Shown in pieces: positions 1 through 5,107 of a DNA stretch of 6,480 nt. Each line of letters begins with the position of its first letter. Position 1 is the stretch's first letter. The position numbers and the translations under genes are program-made. Source of the DNA: Candidatus Omnitrophota bacterium (lineage in GTDB: Bacteria; Omnitrophota; Gorgyraeia; JABMQH01); assembly GCA_026387595.1 (NCBI GenBank), contig JAPLLL010000034.1, positions 1 to 6,480 of the forward strand, written 5' to 3'. The notes beneath the pieces were generated by a model, which was not told the origin of the DNA, made no database searches, and saw nothing but the letters and a program-made list of their open reading frames with translations.

Positions 1-348
1 GAAGGCTGGCTGAACGGCGGCATAACATACGATATAGCCGAAAAGTACCTTGCCCCGCTAAGGGCCAAAAAGATAGATACCCTGATATTGGGCTGCACGC
101 ACTACCCGCTTTTAAAAGCGGTCATACGACGCGTGATGGGCCCAAAGGTCGCGCTTATCGATTCGGCCAGACAGGCGGCGGGCCATGTAAAGGAAGTGCT
201 CTCCTGGGAGAACGGCCTTGCCTCAAATAAAAAGAAGGGTAAGAACAGGTTTTACGTAAGCGACGAGCCTGCCAGGTTTGCCCGCATAGGAGAGAAGTTC
301 CTGGGGCAGAAGCTGGGGTCGGTAAAAAAGGTGAACGGTTATGTATAA
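1..348 (+). CDS. murI: Glutamate racemase, C-terminal part (5' end outside window)
   Basis: The frame is open from base 1 and gives 115 residues before TAA. It converts L- to D-glutamate in the cytoplasm for peptidoglycan precursors. The diagnostic segment is LGCTHYPLL, with Cys at visible codon 32 (94-96). This is the second catalytic cysteine of the Asp/Glu racemase family, followed by the conserved His. The family-typical IDSA segment (ALIDSARQAA) and the C-terminal FYVSDEPARFARIGEKFLG stretch follow. Roughly the N-terminal half, including the first catalytic Cys, lies upstream of the window. A shorter start at TTG 88 would begin inside the active-site motif and is not real. The stop overlaps the queD start by 8 bases, so the two are probably co-transcribed and translationally coupled. 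Family assignment is firm; intactness of the rest cannot be judged. Confidence 0.93.
   Translation, partial: EGWLNGGITYDIAEKYLAPLRAKKIDTLILGCTHYPLLKAVIRRVMGPKVALIDSARQAAGHVKEVLSWENGLASNKKKGKNRFYVSDEPARFARIGEKFLGQKLGSVKKVNGYV
328..334 (+). promoter_or_regulatory. Shine-Dalgarno of queD
   Basis: AAGGTGA lies 6 bases upstream of the ATG at 341, inside the 3' end of murI. It supports that start and coupling to murI translation. It is a close but imperfect match to AAGGAGG. Confidence 0.55.
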
Positions 349-709
349 AATTTGCGCAATATCTGATTTTAGCGCGGCGCACATGCTGCGCGGATACAAG
401 GGGAAATGCGAGAACATGCACGGCCACAACTGGAAGGTCGAGGTCTTCGTTTCGGCCAAAGAGCTGGATGAGATCGGCATGGTCATTGATTTTAAGGAGA
501 TCAAGAAGGCCCTTAACGCGGTCCTGGAAGAGCTGGACCATAAAAATTTAAACGAAACCGCTTATTTTAAAAAAGTAAATCCCACATCCGAAAATATCGC
601 GAAATACATTTATGACAGGTTGTTTGCCCAGCAATTGGCAGCCGATGGCAGGCGGCTGAAGGTGAAGGTGTGGGAGAGCGACACGGCCTGCGCAATTTAT
701 GAAGAGTAA
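341..709 (+). CDS. queD: 6-carboxy-5,6,7,8-tetrahydropterin synthase (QueD)
   Basis: The protein has 122 residues, the usual length for the PTPS/QueD family. It converts 7,8-dihydroneopterin triphosphate to 6-carboxytetrahydropterin, the first committed step towards preQ0 and queuosine. Visible zinc ligands are His14 (in FSAAHML), His27 and His29 (in MHGHNW). The catalytic Cys23 sits in the C-x3-H-G-H spacing typical of QueD rather than of eukaryotic PTPS. Asp66-His67 (LDHKNLN) and Glu112 (WESDTACA) match the catalytic relay and pterin-binding glutamate. The ATG at 341 has a good Shine-Dalgarno and overlaps murI by 8 bases; the 3' end overlaps queC by 11. With queC, queE and queF next to it, a queuosine role is much more likely than a biopterin one. 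Confidence 0.95.
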   Translation: MYKICAISDFSAAHMLRGYKGKCENMHGHNWKVEVFVSAKELDEIGMVIDFKEIKKALNAVLEELDHKNLNETAYFKKVNPTSENIAKYIYDRLFAQQLAADGRRLKVKVWESDTACAIYEE

Positions 710-1373
710 AAAAGCCCCGCCTGCGGCGGGGCAGGCCGTCGTTCTTTTATCGGGCGGCCTTGATTCGTCAACAACGCTATATTACGCAAGGTCCAAAGGT
801 TATAAATGTTATTGCCTGATCTTTGATTACGGCCAACGGCACAGCCGCGAGATCAGATCGGCAAAGAAAATAGCGGCCGGGGCAAAATGCCCGTATAAAG
901 TTTTAAAAATAAAATTTCCCTGGAAAGGGTCCGCTCTTTTAGACAGAAAGATCAAGATACGAAGCTGCGGCCTTGGAACCAAAGGGATCCCCGCTACGTA
1001 TGTCCCGGCCAGGAATATCATATTCTTAAGTTTTGCGATTTCGTATGCCGAGACACTGGCCGCAAAAAAAATTTTTATAGGCGCGAATGCCGTGGATTAC
1101 TCGGGATATCCGGATTGCAGGCCGGAGTTCCTGGCCGCGTTCAGGAAAGTCATACAAACCGGGACAAAGACCGGCCCGGGCATAAATGTAGAAGCGCCGC
1201 TTATGCGTAAAAGCAAAAAAGAAATAGCGTTTCTGGCGCAACGCCTTAAGGTTCCGCTGCAATTGACATGGTCGTGTTATAAAGGAGGCAGCAGGCCCTG
1301 CGGCCTTTGCGATTCCTGCGTGTTGCGCGCCAAGGGTTTCAGGGAAGCGGGGATAAAGGATCCCCTCGTATGA
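699..1373 (+). CDS. queC: 7-cyano-7-deazaguanine (preQ0) synthase QueC
   Basis: The protein has 224 residues. It is an ATP-dependent enzyme converting 7-carboxy-7-deazaguanine and ammonia to preQ0. The N-terminal PP-loop is SGGLDSS (18-24), followed by FDYGQRH (42-48), YVPARN (101-106) and the QueC signature GANAVDYSGYPDCRPEF (128-144). A zinc knuckle of Cys193, Cys201, Cys204 and Cys207 lies near the C-terminus. All expected catalytic features are present. The start at ATG 699 lies inside queD and has no clear Shine-Dalgarno, so translation probably depends on coupling to queD. QueC proteins usually reach the VVLLSGG strand about four residues after Met. Here there are about twelve (KSKKAPPAAGQA), and that extra stretch is encoded by a perfect GC hairpin at 714-732. 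The stop shares ATGA with the queE start. Confidence 0.95.
   Translation: MKSKKAPPAAGQAVVLLSGGLDSSTTLYYARSKGYKCYCLIFDYGQRHSREIRSAKKIAAGAKCPYKVLKIKFPWKGSALLDRKIKIRSCGLGTKGIPATYVPARNIIFLSFAISYAETLAAKKIFIGANAVDYSGYPDCRPEFLAAFRKVIQTGTKTGPGINVEAPLMRKSKKEIAFLAQRLKVPLQLTWSCYKGGSRPCGLCDSCVLRAKGFREAGIKDPLV
708..732 (-). other. Perfect GC-rich hairpin with T-run on the minus strand (terminator-shaped)
   Basis: The arms GCCCCGCC (714-721) and GGCGGGGC (725-732) are perfectly complementary around a 3-base loop TGC. On the plus strand six A's (708-713) precede it and no T-run follows. On the minus strand the hairpin is therefore followed directly by six T's, the shape of an intrinsic terminator. No minus-strand gene is seen upstream of it, so a real terminator role is doubtful. 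It could be a dispersed palindromic element, an mRNA structure just after the queC start, or a brake on antisense transcription. The palindrome itself is certain; its function is not. Confidence 0.5.
1349..1365 (+). promoter_or_regulatory. Hairpin presenting the queE Shine-Dalgarno
   Basis: GGGGAT (1349-1354) can pair with ATCCCC (1360-1365), leaving AAAGG (1355-1359) in the loop. AAAGGA is the best Shine-Dalgarno for queE and sits 9 bases before its ATG at 1370. The element is within the last codons of queC. Ribosomes finishing queC would melt it, so it may tie queE translation to queC. The pairing is seen directly; the regulatory role is inferred. Confidence 0.35.
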
Positions 1374-2062
1374 ATGACACAAGGATAACAGAGGTATTTT
1401 CCTCAATACAGGGCGAAGGGATATTCGTGGGCGAACCGCAAGTGTTTGTCCGGCTTGCCAAATGCAACCTTGACTGCGATTTCTGCGATACCCCAAAAAA
1501 AGGCGGAAGGCAATACAGCGATTTTGAGCTTATCGAACTTATAACCTCGCTTGCCGCGTCCAATGCCGCGTCTGTTGTGGCAGTCACAGGCGGGGAGCCG
1601 TTATTATATCCTGATTTTCTGCGAAGGCTTCTGCCGCAGCTTAAAAAAAGGAATTTTAAAATATACCTTGAGACGAACGGGACATTGCCCGGCAATCTAA
1701 AAAAAATCCTGGACCATGTGGATGTGGTCGCAATGGACATGAAACTCCCCGGTGCCCAGAAGGGAAAAAGAAGTTTTTGGACAGAACACCGCGATTTTCT
1801 GGGCCTGGCTAAAGAAAAAAAGGCGTTTGTTAAGATCGTGGTTACGGTCAATACAACGCCGGAGGAGATAAAAAAGGCGGCAGCGATCATCAATGACATA
1901 GATCCCAGGATACCGCTTGTGCTGCAGGCGGTCACACCCGGCCGCAGGATAAAAAAGAAAGCGCCGCTTAAGAAACTGCTGGAATTCCAACGGCTGGCAA
2001 AAGTGGTGCTTGATGACGTGAGGATAATCCCCCAGGTCCACAGGCTTATAGGAGCAAGATGA
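1370..2062 (+). CDS. queE: 7-carboxy-7-deazaguanine synthase QueE (radical SAM)
   Basis: The protein has 230 residues from ATG 1370. It is a radical SAM enzyme that rearranges 6-carboxytetrahydropterin to 7-carboxy-7-deazaguanine, giving the substrate of QueC. Visible features are the N-terminal EVFSSIQGEG (8-17), the cluster-binding C-x3-C-x2-C at Cys32, Cys36 and Cys39, TGGEPLL (73-79) for SAM binding, ETNG (101-104), and the C-terminal PQVHR motif typical of QueE. An upstream in-frame start at 1307 would add 21 residues translated from queC sequence. I reject it because 1370 has a Shine-Dalgarno (AAAGGA, 1355-1360), shares ATGA with the queC stop, and puts the conserved N-terminus at the expected place. 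The stop overlaps the queF start by four bases. Confidence 0.95.
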   Translation: MNDTRITEVFSSIQGEGIFVGEPQVFVRLAKCNLDCDFCDTPKKGGRQYSDFELIELITSLAASNAASVVAVTGGEPLLYPDFLRRLLPQLKKRNFKIYLETNGTLPGNLKKILDHVDVVAMDMKLPGAQKGKRSFWTEHRDFLGLAKEKKAFVKIVVTVNTTPEEIKKAAAIINDIDPRIPLVLQAVTPGRRIKKKAPLKKLLEFQRLAKVVLDDVRIIPQVHRLIGAR

Positions 2063-2457
2063 AGAAAGCATATGAAGGGCTGCAGGAAAATGTAAGAAAA
2101 TTAAAAACGCCGAAGATCGATGTCTGGGCGAATAAATACCCGGATAAGACCTATACCATAAACATAGAGACCCCGGAATTTACATGCATATGCCCCAAGA
2201 CGGGCCTACCGGATTTTGCGATGATCAGGATACAATATTCTCCGGCTAAATGGTGCATGGAACTTAAATCCTTTAAGGAGTACCTTATATTTTACAGAAA
2301 TATCGGCATATTCCATGAGCATGTCATAAACAAGATGCTGGAAGATCTTGTTGCCGCGTGCAAGCCCAGATGGGCCCAAATAACAGGTGAATTTAACGCA
2401 AGGGGCGGGATTAGGACAGTTGTGAGCGCAAGTTATGGCGTAAAGTGTAAGGTGTAA
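2059..2457 (+). CDS. queF: NADPH-dependent preQ0 reductase QueF (short, single-domain type)
   Basis: The protein has 132 residues and reduces the nitrile of preQ0 to the aminomethyl of preQ1. It belongs to the unimodular, YkvM-like tunnelling-fold class. The nucleophile is Cys45 in FTCICPKTGLPDFA, with the catalytic Asp52 following. The QueF signature ELKSFKEY is at 68-75 (Glu68 substrate, Lys/aromatic for NADPH), then FHEHV (85-89) and the conserved FNARGGI near the end. The start at 2059 shares ATGA with queE and has AGGAG (2050-2054) just upstream. The last residues GVKCKV and the stop codon are built from a tandem heptamer repeat that continues into the spacer, so the native tail may have been replaced. 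The enzymatic core is complete. This is the last queuosine gene in the window. Confidence 0.95.
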   Translation: MKKAYEGLQENVRKLKTPKIDVWANKYPDKTYTINIETPEFTCICPKTGLPDFAMIRIQYSPAKWCMELKSFKEYLIFYRNIGIFHEHVINKMLEDLVAACKPRWAQITGEFNARGGIRTVVSASYGVKCKV

Positions 2458-2465
2458 GGTTAAAA
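2438..2465 (+). repeat. Tandem heptamer (GTGTAAG) array at the queF/fumarase junction
   Basis: Two perfect GTGTAAG units (2445-2451 and 2452-2458) are flanked by degenerate units GCGTAAA (2438-2444) and GTTAAAA (2459-2465). This makes four consecutive heptamers ending exactly at the base before the fumarase ATG. The array encodes the QueF tail VKCKV, supplies its TAA stop (2455-2457) and supplies AAGG as a Shine-Dalgarno. The same motif reappears at 3100-3120. It resembles the short tandemly repeated heptamers known from some bacteria, though that comparison is from memory. Confidence 0.6.
2456..2459 (+). promoter_or_regulatory. Shine-Dalgarno of fumarase alpha, made by the heptamer repeat
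   Basis: AAGG lies 6 bases upstream of the ATG at 2466. It is formed by the junction of two heptamer units and overlaps the queF stop codon. No other purine-rich site is present before this start. Confidence 0.45.
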
Positions 2466-3311
2466 ATGAGAACAATAAATGTAAAAGAAATTAAAAAAGC
2501 AGTAAGCGATCTTTGCATTAAAGCCAATACGGACTTACGGCCCGACGTGTTTTCCGCGATTAAAAAGGCGGCGGGACTTGAGACGGATAAAAGGGCAAAA
2601 AAGATATGGGGCGTCCTTATTGAAAACGCGGCGATCGCCAAAAGAGACAGGCTTGCTATCTGCCAGGATACCGGCATTGCCTGCGTATACCTTGAGATCG
2701 GCCGGGATGTCAAGCTCACAGGCGCTAGCCTTGAAAGGGCTGTTAATGACGGGGTAAAGCTGGGATATAGGAGAGGTTATTTCAGGGCCTCGATAGTTGA
2801 TCCGCTTACCAGGAAAAATACGGGCAACAATGCGCCGGCAGTGATAAAGACAAAGATAGTGAACGGAGATAAGGTCAGGTTGACAGTTATCCCGAAAGGA
2901 TTCGGCTGCGAAAATAAAAACCAGATAAAGATGTTTAAGCCTACAGCCGGCCTGAAAGACGTGAAGAAATTTATAATAGACGCTGTAAGGCAAGCCGGGC
3001 CGGATGCCTGCCCGCCGTATGTAGTGGGCGTAGGTATAGGCGGGACGTTCGAGAAGGCGGCAGAGCTAAGCAAAGAGGCGCTGCTTAAAACAGTTTCAGG
3101 TGTTAGGTGTAAGGTTTTAAGTCCTGAGTGCCGATTGGAAAAAGAATTGCTGAAAGAGATCAATAAGCTGAAGATCGGCCCTGCGGGTATCGGCGGAAAA
3201 ACTACGGCGTTGGCCGTTAACATATGTAGCCACCCTACGCACATTGCGGGCCTGCCGGTCGCGGTAAGTATCGGCTGCCATGCAATGAGGAGCGCAACCG
3301 CAGTAATTTAA
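2466..3311 (+). CDS. Class I (Fe-S) fumarate hydratase, alpha subunit
   Basis: The protein has 281 residues, normal for the separate alpha subunit of two-subunit fumarase/L(+)-tartrate dehydratase. With the beta subunit it interconverts fumarate and malate using a [4Fe-4S] cluster. The three cluster cysteines are visible: Cys66 in ICQDTG, Cys182 in ACPPYVVGVGIGGT and Cys271 in IGCHAMRSA. GFGCENKNQIKMF (145-157) and KIGPAGIGGKTTAL (236-249) are further family motifs. Between residues 210 and 222 the sequence SGVRCKVLSPEC replaces the stretch that usually resembles GERNPDP in relatives (from memory), and it is encoded by heptamer-repeat DNA. I leave the symbol blank because E. coli fumA/fumB name single-chain isozymes. 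Tartrate dehydratase cannot be excluded by sequence, but fumarase is the likelier role. The beta gene starts two bases after the stop. Confidence 0.93.
   Translation: MRTINVKEIKKAVSDLCIKANTDLRPDVFSAIKKAAGLETDKRAKKIWGVLIENAAIAKRDRLAICQDTGIACVYLEIGRDVKLTGASLERAVNDGVKLGYRRGYFRASIVDPLTRKNTGNNAPAVIKTKIVNGDKVRLTVIPKGFGCENKNQIKMFKPTAGLKDVKKFIIDAVRQAGPDACPPYVVGVGIGGTFEKAAELSKEALLKTVSGVRCKVLSPECRLEKELLKEINKLKIGPAGIGGKTTALAVNICSHPTHIAGLPVAVSIGCHAMRSATAVI
3100..3120 (+). repeat. Heptamer repeat inside the fumarase alpha gene
   Basis: GTGTTAG (3100-3106), GTGTAAG (3107-3113) and GTTTTAA (3114-3120) follow one another in phase. The central unit is identical to those at 2445-2458, and the order of perfect then degenerate GTT unit is the same. 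Read in the fumarase frame the repeat gives VRCKVL, nearly the VKCKV peptide of the QueF tail. The third unit lacks the GTGTAA that would create a stop in this frame. Confidence 0.5.
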
Positions 3312-3313
3312 AA

Positions 3314-3832
3314 ATGAGAAAAATATACCTGCCTTTAAGCAAAGAGACGATCGAAGATTTGCGCATCGGGGATGAGGTTTTATTGACAGGTACGATCTAT
3401 ACTGCCAGGGACCAGGCGCACAAACGTTTTTTTGAATTATTAAAGAAAAATAAAAAACTGCCCGTTGATCTGAAGGCCCAGACCATTTATTATTGCGGCC
3501 CTACAGCGGCAAGGCCGGGCAATGCGATAGGTTCATGCGGGCCCACTACAAGCTCAAGGATGGATGCGTTTACCCCGGCGCTTTTAAAGACGGGCCTTAA
3601 AGGGATGATAGGAAAGGGCAGCCGCTCAAAAGAGGTAATCAGCGCCATAAAGAAATACAAGGCGGTATATTTTCTCGCTGTAGGCGGGGCAGGCGCGTAT
3701 CTTTCAAAGAAGGTGAAGCGCGCAAGGGTGGCGGTGTTCAAGGATCTGGGGCCGGAAGCGGTTTACGAATTATCGGTTAAGGATTTTCCGGTCATTGTAG
3801 GGATAGATTCAACCGGAAGGAGCATATATTAA
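3314..3832 (+). CDS. Class I (Fe-S) fumarate hydratase, beta subunit
   Basis: The protein has 172 residues, the usual size for the stand-alone beta chain, which corresponds to the C-terminal domain of single-chain class I fumarases. Motifs in order are GDEVLLTGTIYTARDQAHKR (19-38), IYYCGPTAARPGNAIGSCGP (58-77), TTSSRMD (78-84), MIGKG (98-102) and the C-terminal LGPEAVYELSVKDFPVIVGI (145-164). Conserved Arg, Asp and His residues of ARDQAHKR and the TTSSRMD segment form the substrate-binding face with the alpha subunit (family knowledge). The start lies two bases after the alpha stop and has no obvious Shine-Dalgarno, so translational coupling is likely and would give equal amounts of both subunits. 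Nothing looks broken. Confidence 0.93.
   Translation: MRKIYLPLSKETIEDLRIGDEVLLTGTIYTARDQAHKRFFELLKKNKKLPVDLKAQTIYYCGPTAARPGNAIGSCGPTTSSRMDAFTPALLKTGLKGMIGKGSRSKEVISAIKKYKAVYFLAVGGAGAYLSKKVKRARVAVFKDLGPEAVYELSVKDFPVIVGIDSTGRSIY
3817..3822 (+). promoter_or_regulatory. Probable Shine-Dalgarno of rph
   Basis: AAGGAG within the end of the fumarase beta gene is a strong match but lies 13 bases from the ATG at 3836, longer than usual. The ATG is nevertheless well placed because it gives the conserved RNase PH N-terminus (RQDARAADELRKIKITRNYLK). Confidence 0.4.
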
Positions 3833-3835
3833 ATC

Positions 3836-5107
3836 ATGACAAGACAGGACGCAAGGGCTGCGGATGAGCTAAGGAAAATAAAGATAACAAGGAACTATCT
3901 GAAATACGCGGAAGGTTCATGCCTTATTGAGATGGGCAACACCAAGGTCATATGCACGGCCTCTGTTGAAGAAGGTGTTCCGCCTTTTTTAAAGGGCAAG
4001 CTCCAGGGGTGGATCACTTCGGAATATGGCATGCTGCCCAGGTCCTGTAAGACCAGGGTTCCCCGCGAGGCTGCCAGGGGCAGGCTGAACGGCAGGACGC
4101 AGGAGATACAACGGCTAGTGGGCAGGTGCCTGAGGTCCGTGACAGACCTTAAAAAACTGGGCGAGCGGACCATATGGATAGACTGCGATGTGATGCAGGC
4201 TGACGGTGGCACCAGGACCGCGAGTATTTCCGGAAGTTTCATCGCGCTTGTCGACGCCCTGGAGAAATTGCGCAAAAATAAACTTATAAACGGCCTGCCG
4301 GTGAAGGATTACGTGGCAGCGGTAAGCGTGGGTATTGTCGGCGGCAAACCCATGCTTGACCTGGATTACGCGGAGGATTCAGGCTCAGAAGTGGATATGA
4401 ACGTTGTAATGACCTCATTCGGCAGGATAATAGAGATACAGGGCACTGCCGAAAAAAGGGATCAAAAGCATAATCTCTGCGCAAAAGCGCTCTCTCGGGA
4501 ATATCTTAAGATCGTGAAAGAATTAGTGATCGCAACCACGAACAGGAAGAAAAAAAGAGAGCTCCTGACCCTCCTGAAAGGCCTCGATATAAAAATACTT
4601 ACCCTGGCCGATCTTAAAAATGTACCAAAGATAAAAGAGGATAGGCCGACCTTCAGGGGGAACGCGGTTAAAAAGGCCGTTCTGGCGTCAAGATTCACCA
4701 AACGGCTTACCCTTGCCGATGATTCGGGCCTGGAGGTAAAGGCATTGGGAGGGGCCCCTGGCGTGAGGTCAGCACGGTTTGCGGGAGCGGCCCAGGACGA
4801 CAGGGCAAACATAAAAAAGCTGCTTAGGCTGCTGGAAGACGTTCCTTTGTCGAAGCGCCGCGGCCGGTTCGTATGCTGGGCAGCGCTGGCTGATAACGGA
4901 AAACTCATAAAGGCGGTCGAAGGTTATGTAAGCGGGGTTATAAGTTTTGAACCTAAAGGCAGGTTTGGTTTCGGATATGACCCTGTTTTTTATTATCCGC
5001 CGTTTAAAAAAAATTTCGCCCAGCTTAAACCCCGGGTTAAGAACCGGGTATCCCACCGTTATAAGGCGCTGGCGAAGATCAGAAAAATCCTCCGAGCAAG
5101 TCTTTAA
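3836..5107 (+). CDS. rph: RNase PH fused in frame to XTP/dITP diphosphatase (RdgB/HAM1); RNase PH C-terminus damaged
   Basis: This single open frame has 423 residues. Residues 1-206 are RNase PH, a phosphate-dependent 3' exonuclease that trims tRNA precursors. Visible motifs are ARAADELRKIKITRNYLK near the N-terminus, AEGSCLIEMGNTKVICTASVEEGVPPF as a family block, GRTQEIQRL (86-94), QADGGTRTASI (121-131), AAVSVGIVGGKPMLDLDYAE (161-180) and EVDMNVVMT (185-193). After GTAE (203-206) the similarity stops: residues 207-226 match nothing in the family. Residues 227-423 are a complete RdgB. RNase PH-HAM1 fusions do occur in some bacteria (recollection). Here, however, the missing RNase PH tail is still present in another frame at 4452-4517. 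The fusion therefore looks secondary, and RNase PH activity may be weakened or lost because the C-terminal helix aids oligomerisation. The stop overlaps the convergent AsmA-like gene. Confidence 0.88.
   Translation: MTRQDARAADELRKIKITRNYLKYAEGSCLIEMGNTKVICTASVEEGVPPFLKGKLQGWITSEYGMLPRSCKTRVPREAARGRLNGRTQEIQRLVGRCLRSVTDLKKLGERTIWIDCDVMQADGGTRTASISGSFIALVDALEKLRKNKLINGLPVKDYVAAVSVGIVGGKPMLDLDYAEDSGSEVDMNVVMTSFGRIIEIQGTAEKRDQKHNLCAKALSREYLKIVKELVIATTNRKKKRELLTLLKGLDIKILTLADLKNVPKIKEDRPTFRGNAVKKAVLASRFTKRLTLADDSGLEVKALGGAPGVRSARFAGAAQDDRANIKKLLRLLEDVPLSKRRGRFVCWAALADNGKLIKAVEGYVSGVISFEPKGRFGFGYDPVFYYPPFKKNFAQLKPRVKNRVSHRYKALAKIRKILRASL
4452..4517 (+). pseudogene. rph: Out-of-frame remnant of the native RNase PH C-terminus
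   Basis: In the frame +1 to the fused ORF, bases 4452-4514 read KKGIKSIISAQKRSL followed by GNILRS and then TGA (4515-4517). E. coli RNase PH ends GGIESIVATQKAALAN, so GI-x-SI-x-x-x-QK-x-x-L-x-N is shared at the right place. Between GTAE in the main frame and KKGI here, E. coli has about 16 residues (GEPFTHEELLILLALA) that are missing. The frame changes in the run of six A's at 4452-4457. The TGA overlaps GTG 4514-4516, the natural rdgB start. The family comparison is from memory but the match is specific. Confidence 0.75.
4514..5107 (+). CDS. rdgB: XTP/dITP diphosphatase (RdgB/HAM1 family), probable native reading from GTG
   Basis: Read from GTG 4514 this gives 197 residues, the normal length for RdgB. 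It hydrolyses XTP, dITP and ITP to monophosphates and keeps deaminated purines out of nucleic acids. Family motifs are VIATTNRKKKREL at the very start (T-x-N-x-x-K), TFRGNAVKKA, the catalytic LADDSGLEV, LGGAPGVRSARFAG, GRFGFGYDPVFYYP and the C-terminal VSHRYKALAKI. Starting at 4514 puts the first beta strand exactly at the N-terminus, and the GTG overlaps the TGA that ends the out-of-frame RNase PH tail (GTGA). This is the kind of coupling seen elsewhere in the operon. In the present sequence the frame is also open upstream into rph, so the protein may be made as a fusion, separately, or both. A weak GGGA at 4497-4500 is the only Shine-Dalgarno candidate. Confidence 0.8.
   Translation: MKELVIATTNRKKKRELLTLLKGLDIKILTLADLKNVPKIKEDRPTFRGNAVKKAVLASRFTKRLTLADDSGLEVKALGGAPGVRSARFAGAAQDDRANIKKLLRLLEDVPLSKRRGRFVCWAALADNGKLIKAVEGYVSGVISFEPKGRFGFGYDPVFYYPPFKKNFAQLKPRVKNRVSHRYKALAKIRKILRASL

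Noticed and set aside
1..348. preQ1 riboswitch upstream of the que genes
   Set aside because: The DNA before queD is murI coding sequence with no preQ1-type aptamer I can recognise. A leader, if any, would be upstream of the operon.
1307..1369. Longer start for queE, adding 21 residues
   Set aside because: The extra residues are translated from the conserved Cys-rich end of queC in another frame. ATG 1370 has a Shine-Dalgarno, couples to the queC stop and begins at the conserved QueE N-terminus.
1339..1935. 198-codon minus-strand ORF, and similar minus ORFs at 2777-3244, 4462-4908 and 3895-4275
   Set aside because: They lie opposite conserved enzymes, have no recognisable domains, and have the Ser/Pro-rich composition of antisense readings.
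4652..4682. TFRGNA in RdgB, where E. coli has TFIENA (Glu to Gly)
   Set aside because: I first read this as loss of a metal-binding residue, but I recall Gly at this position in many bacterial HAM1 proteins, and all other motifs are intact.
5031..5048. Hairpin CCCGG(G)TT-AAG-AACCGGG near the rdgB end as a terminator
   Set aside because: The stem needs a bulged G. On the plus strand no T-run follows, and on the minus strand the T-rich stretch is about 18 bases away. It also lies within conserved RdgB coding sequence (KPRVKNRVSHR).
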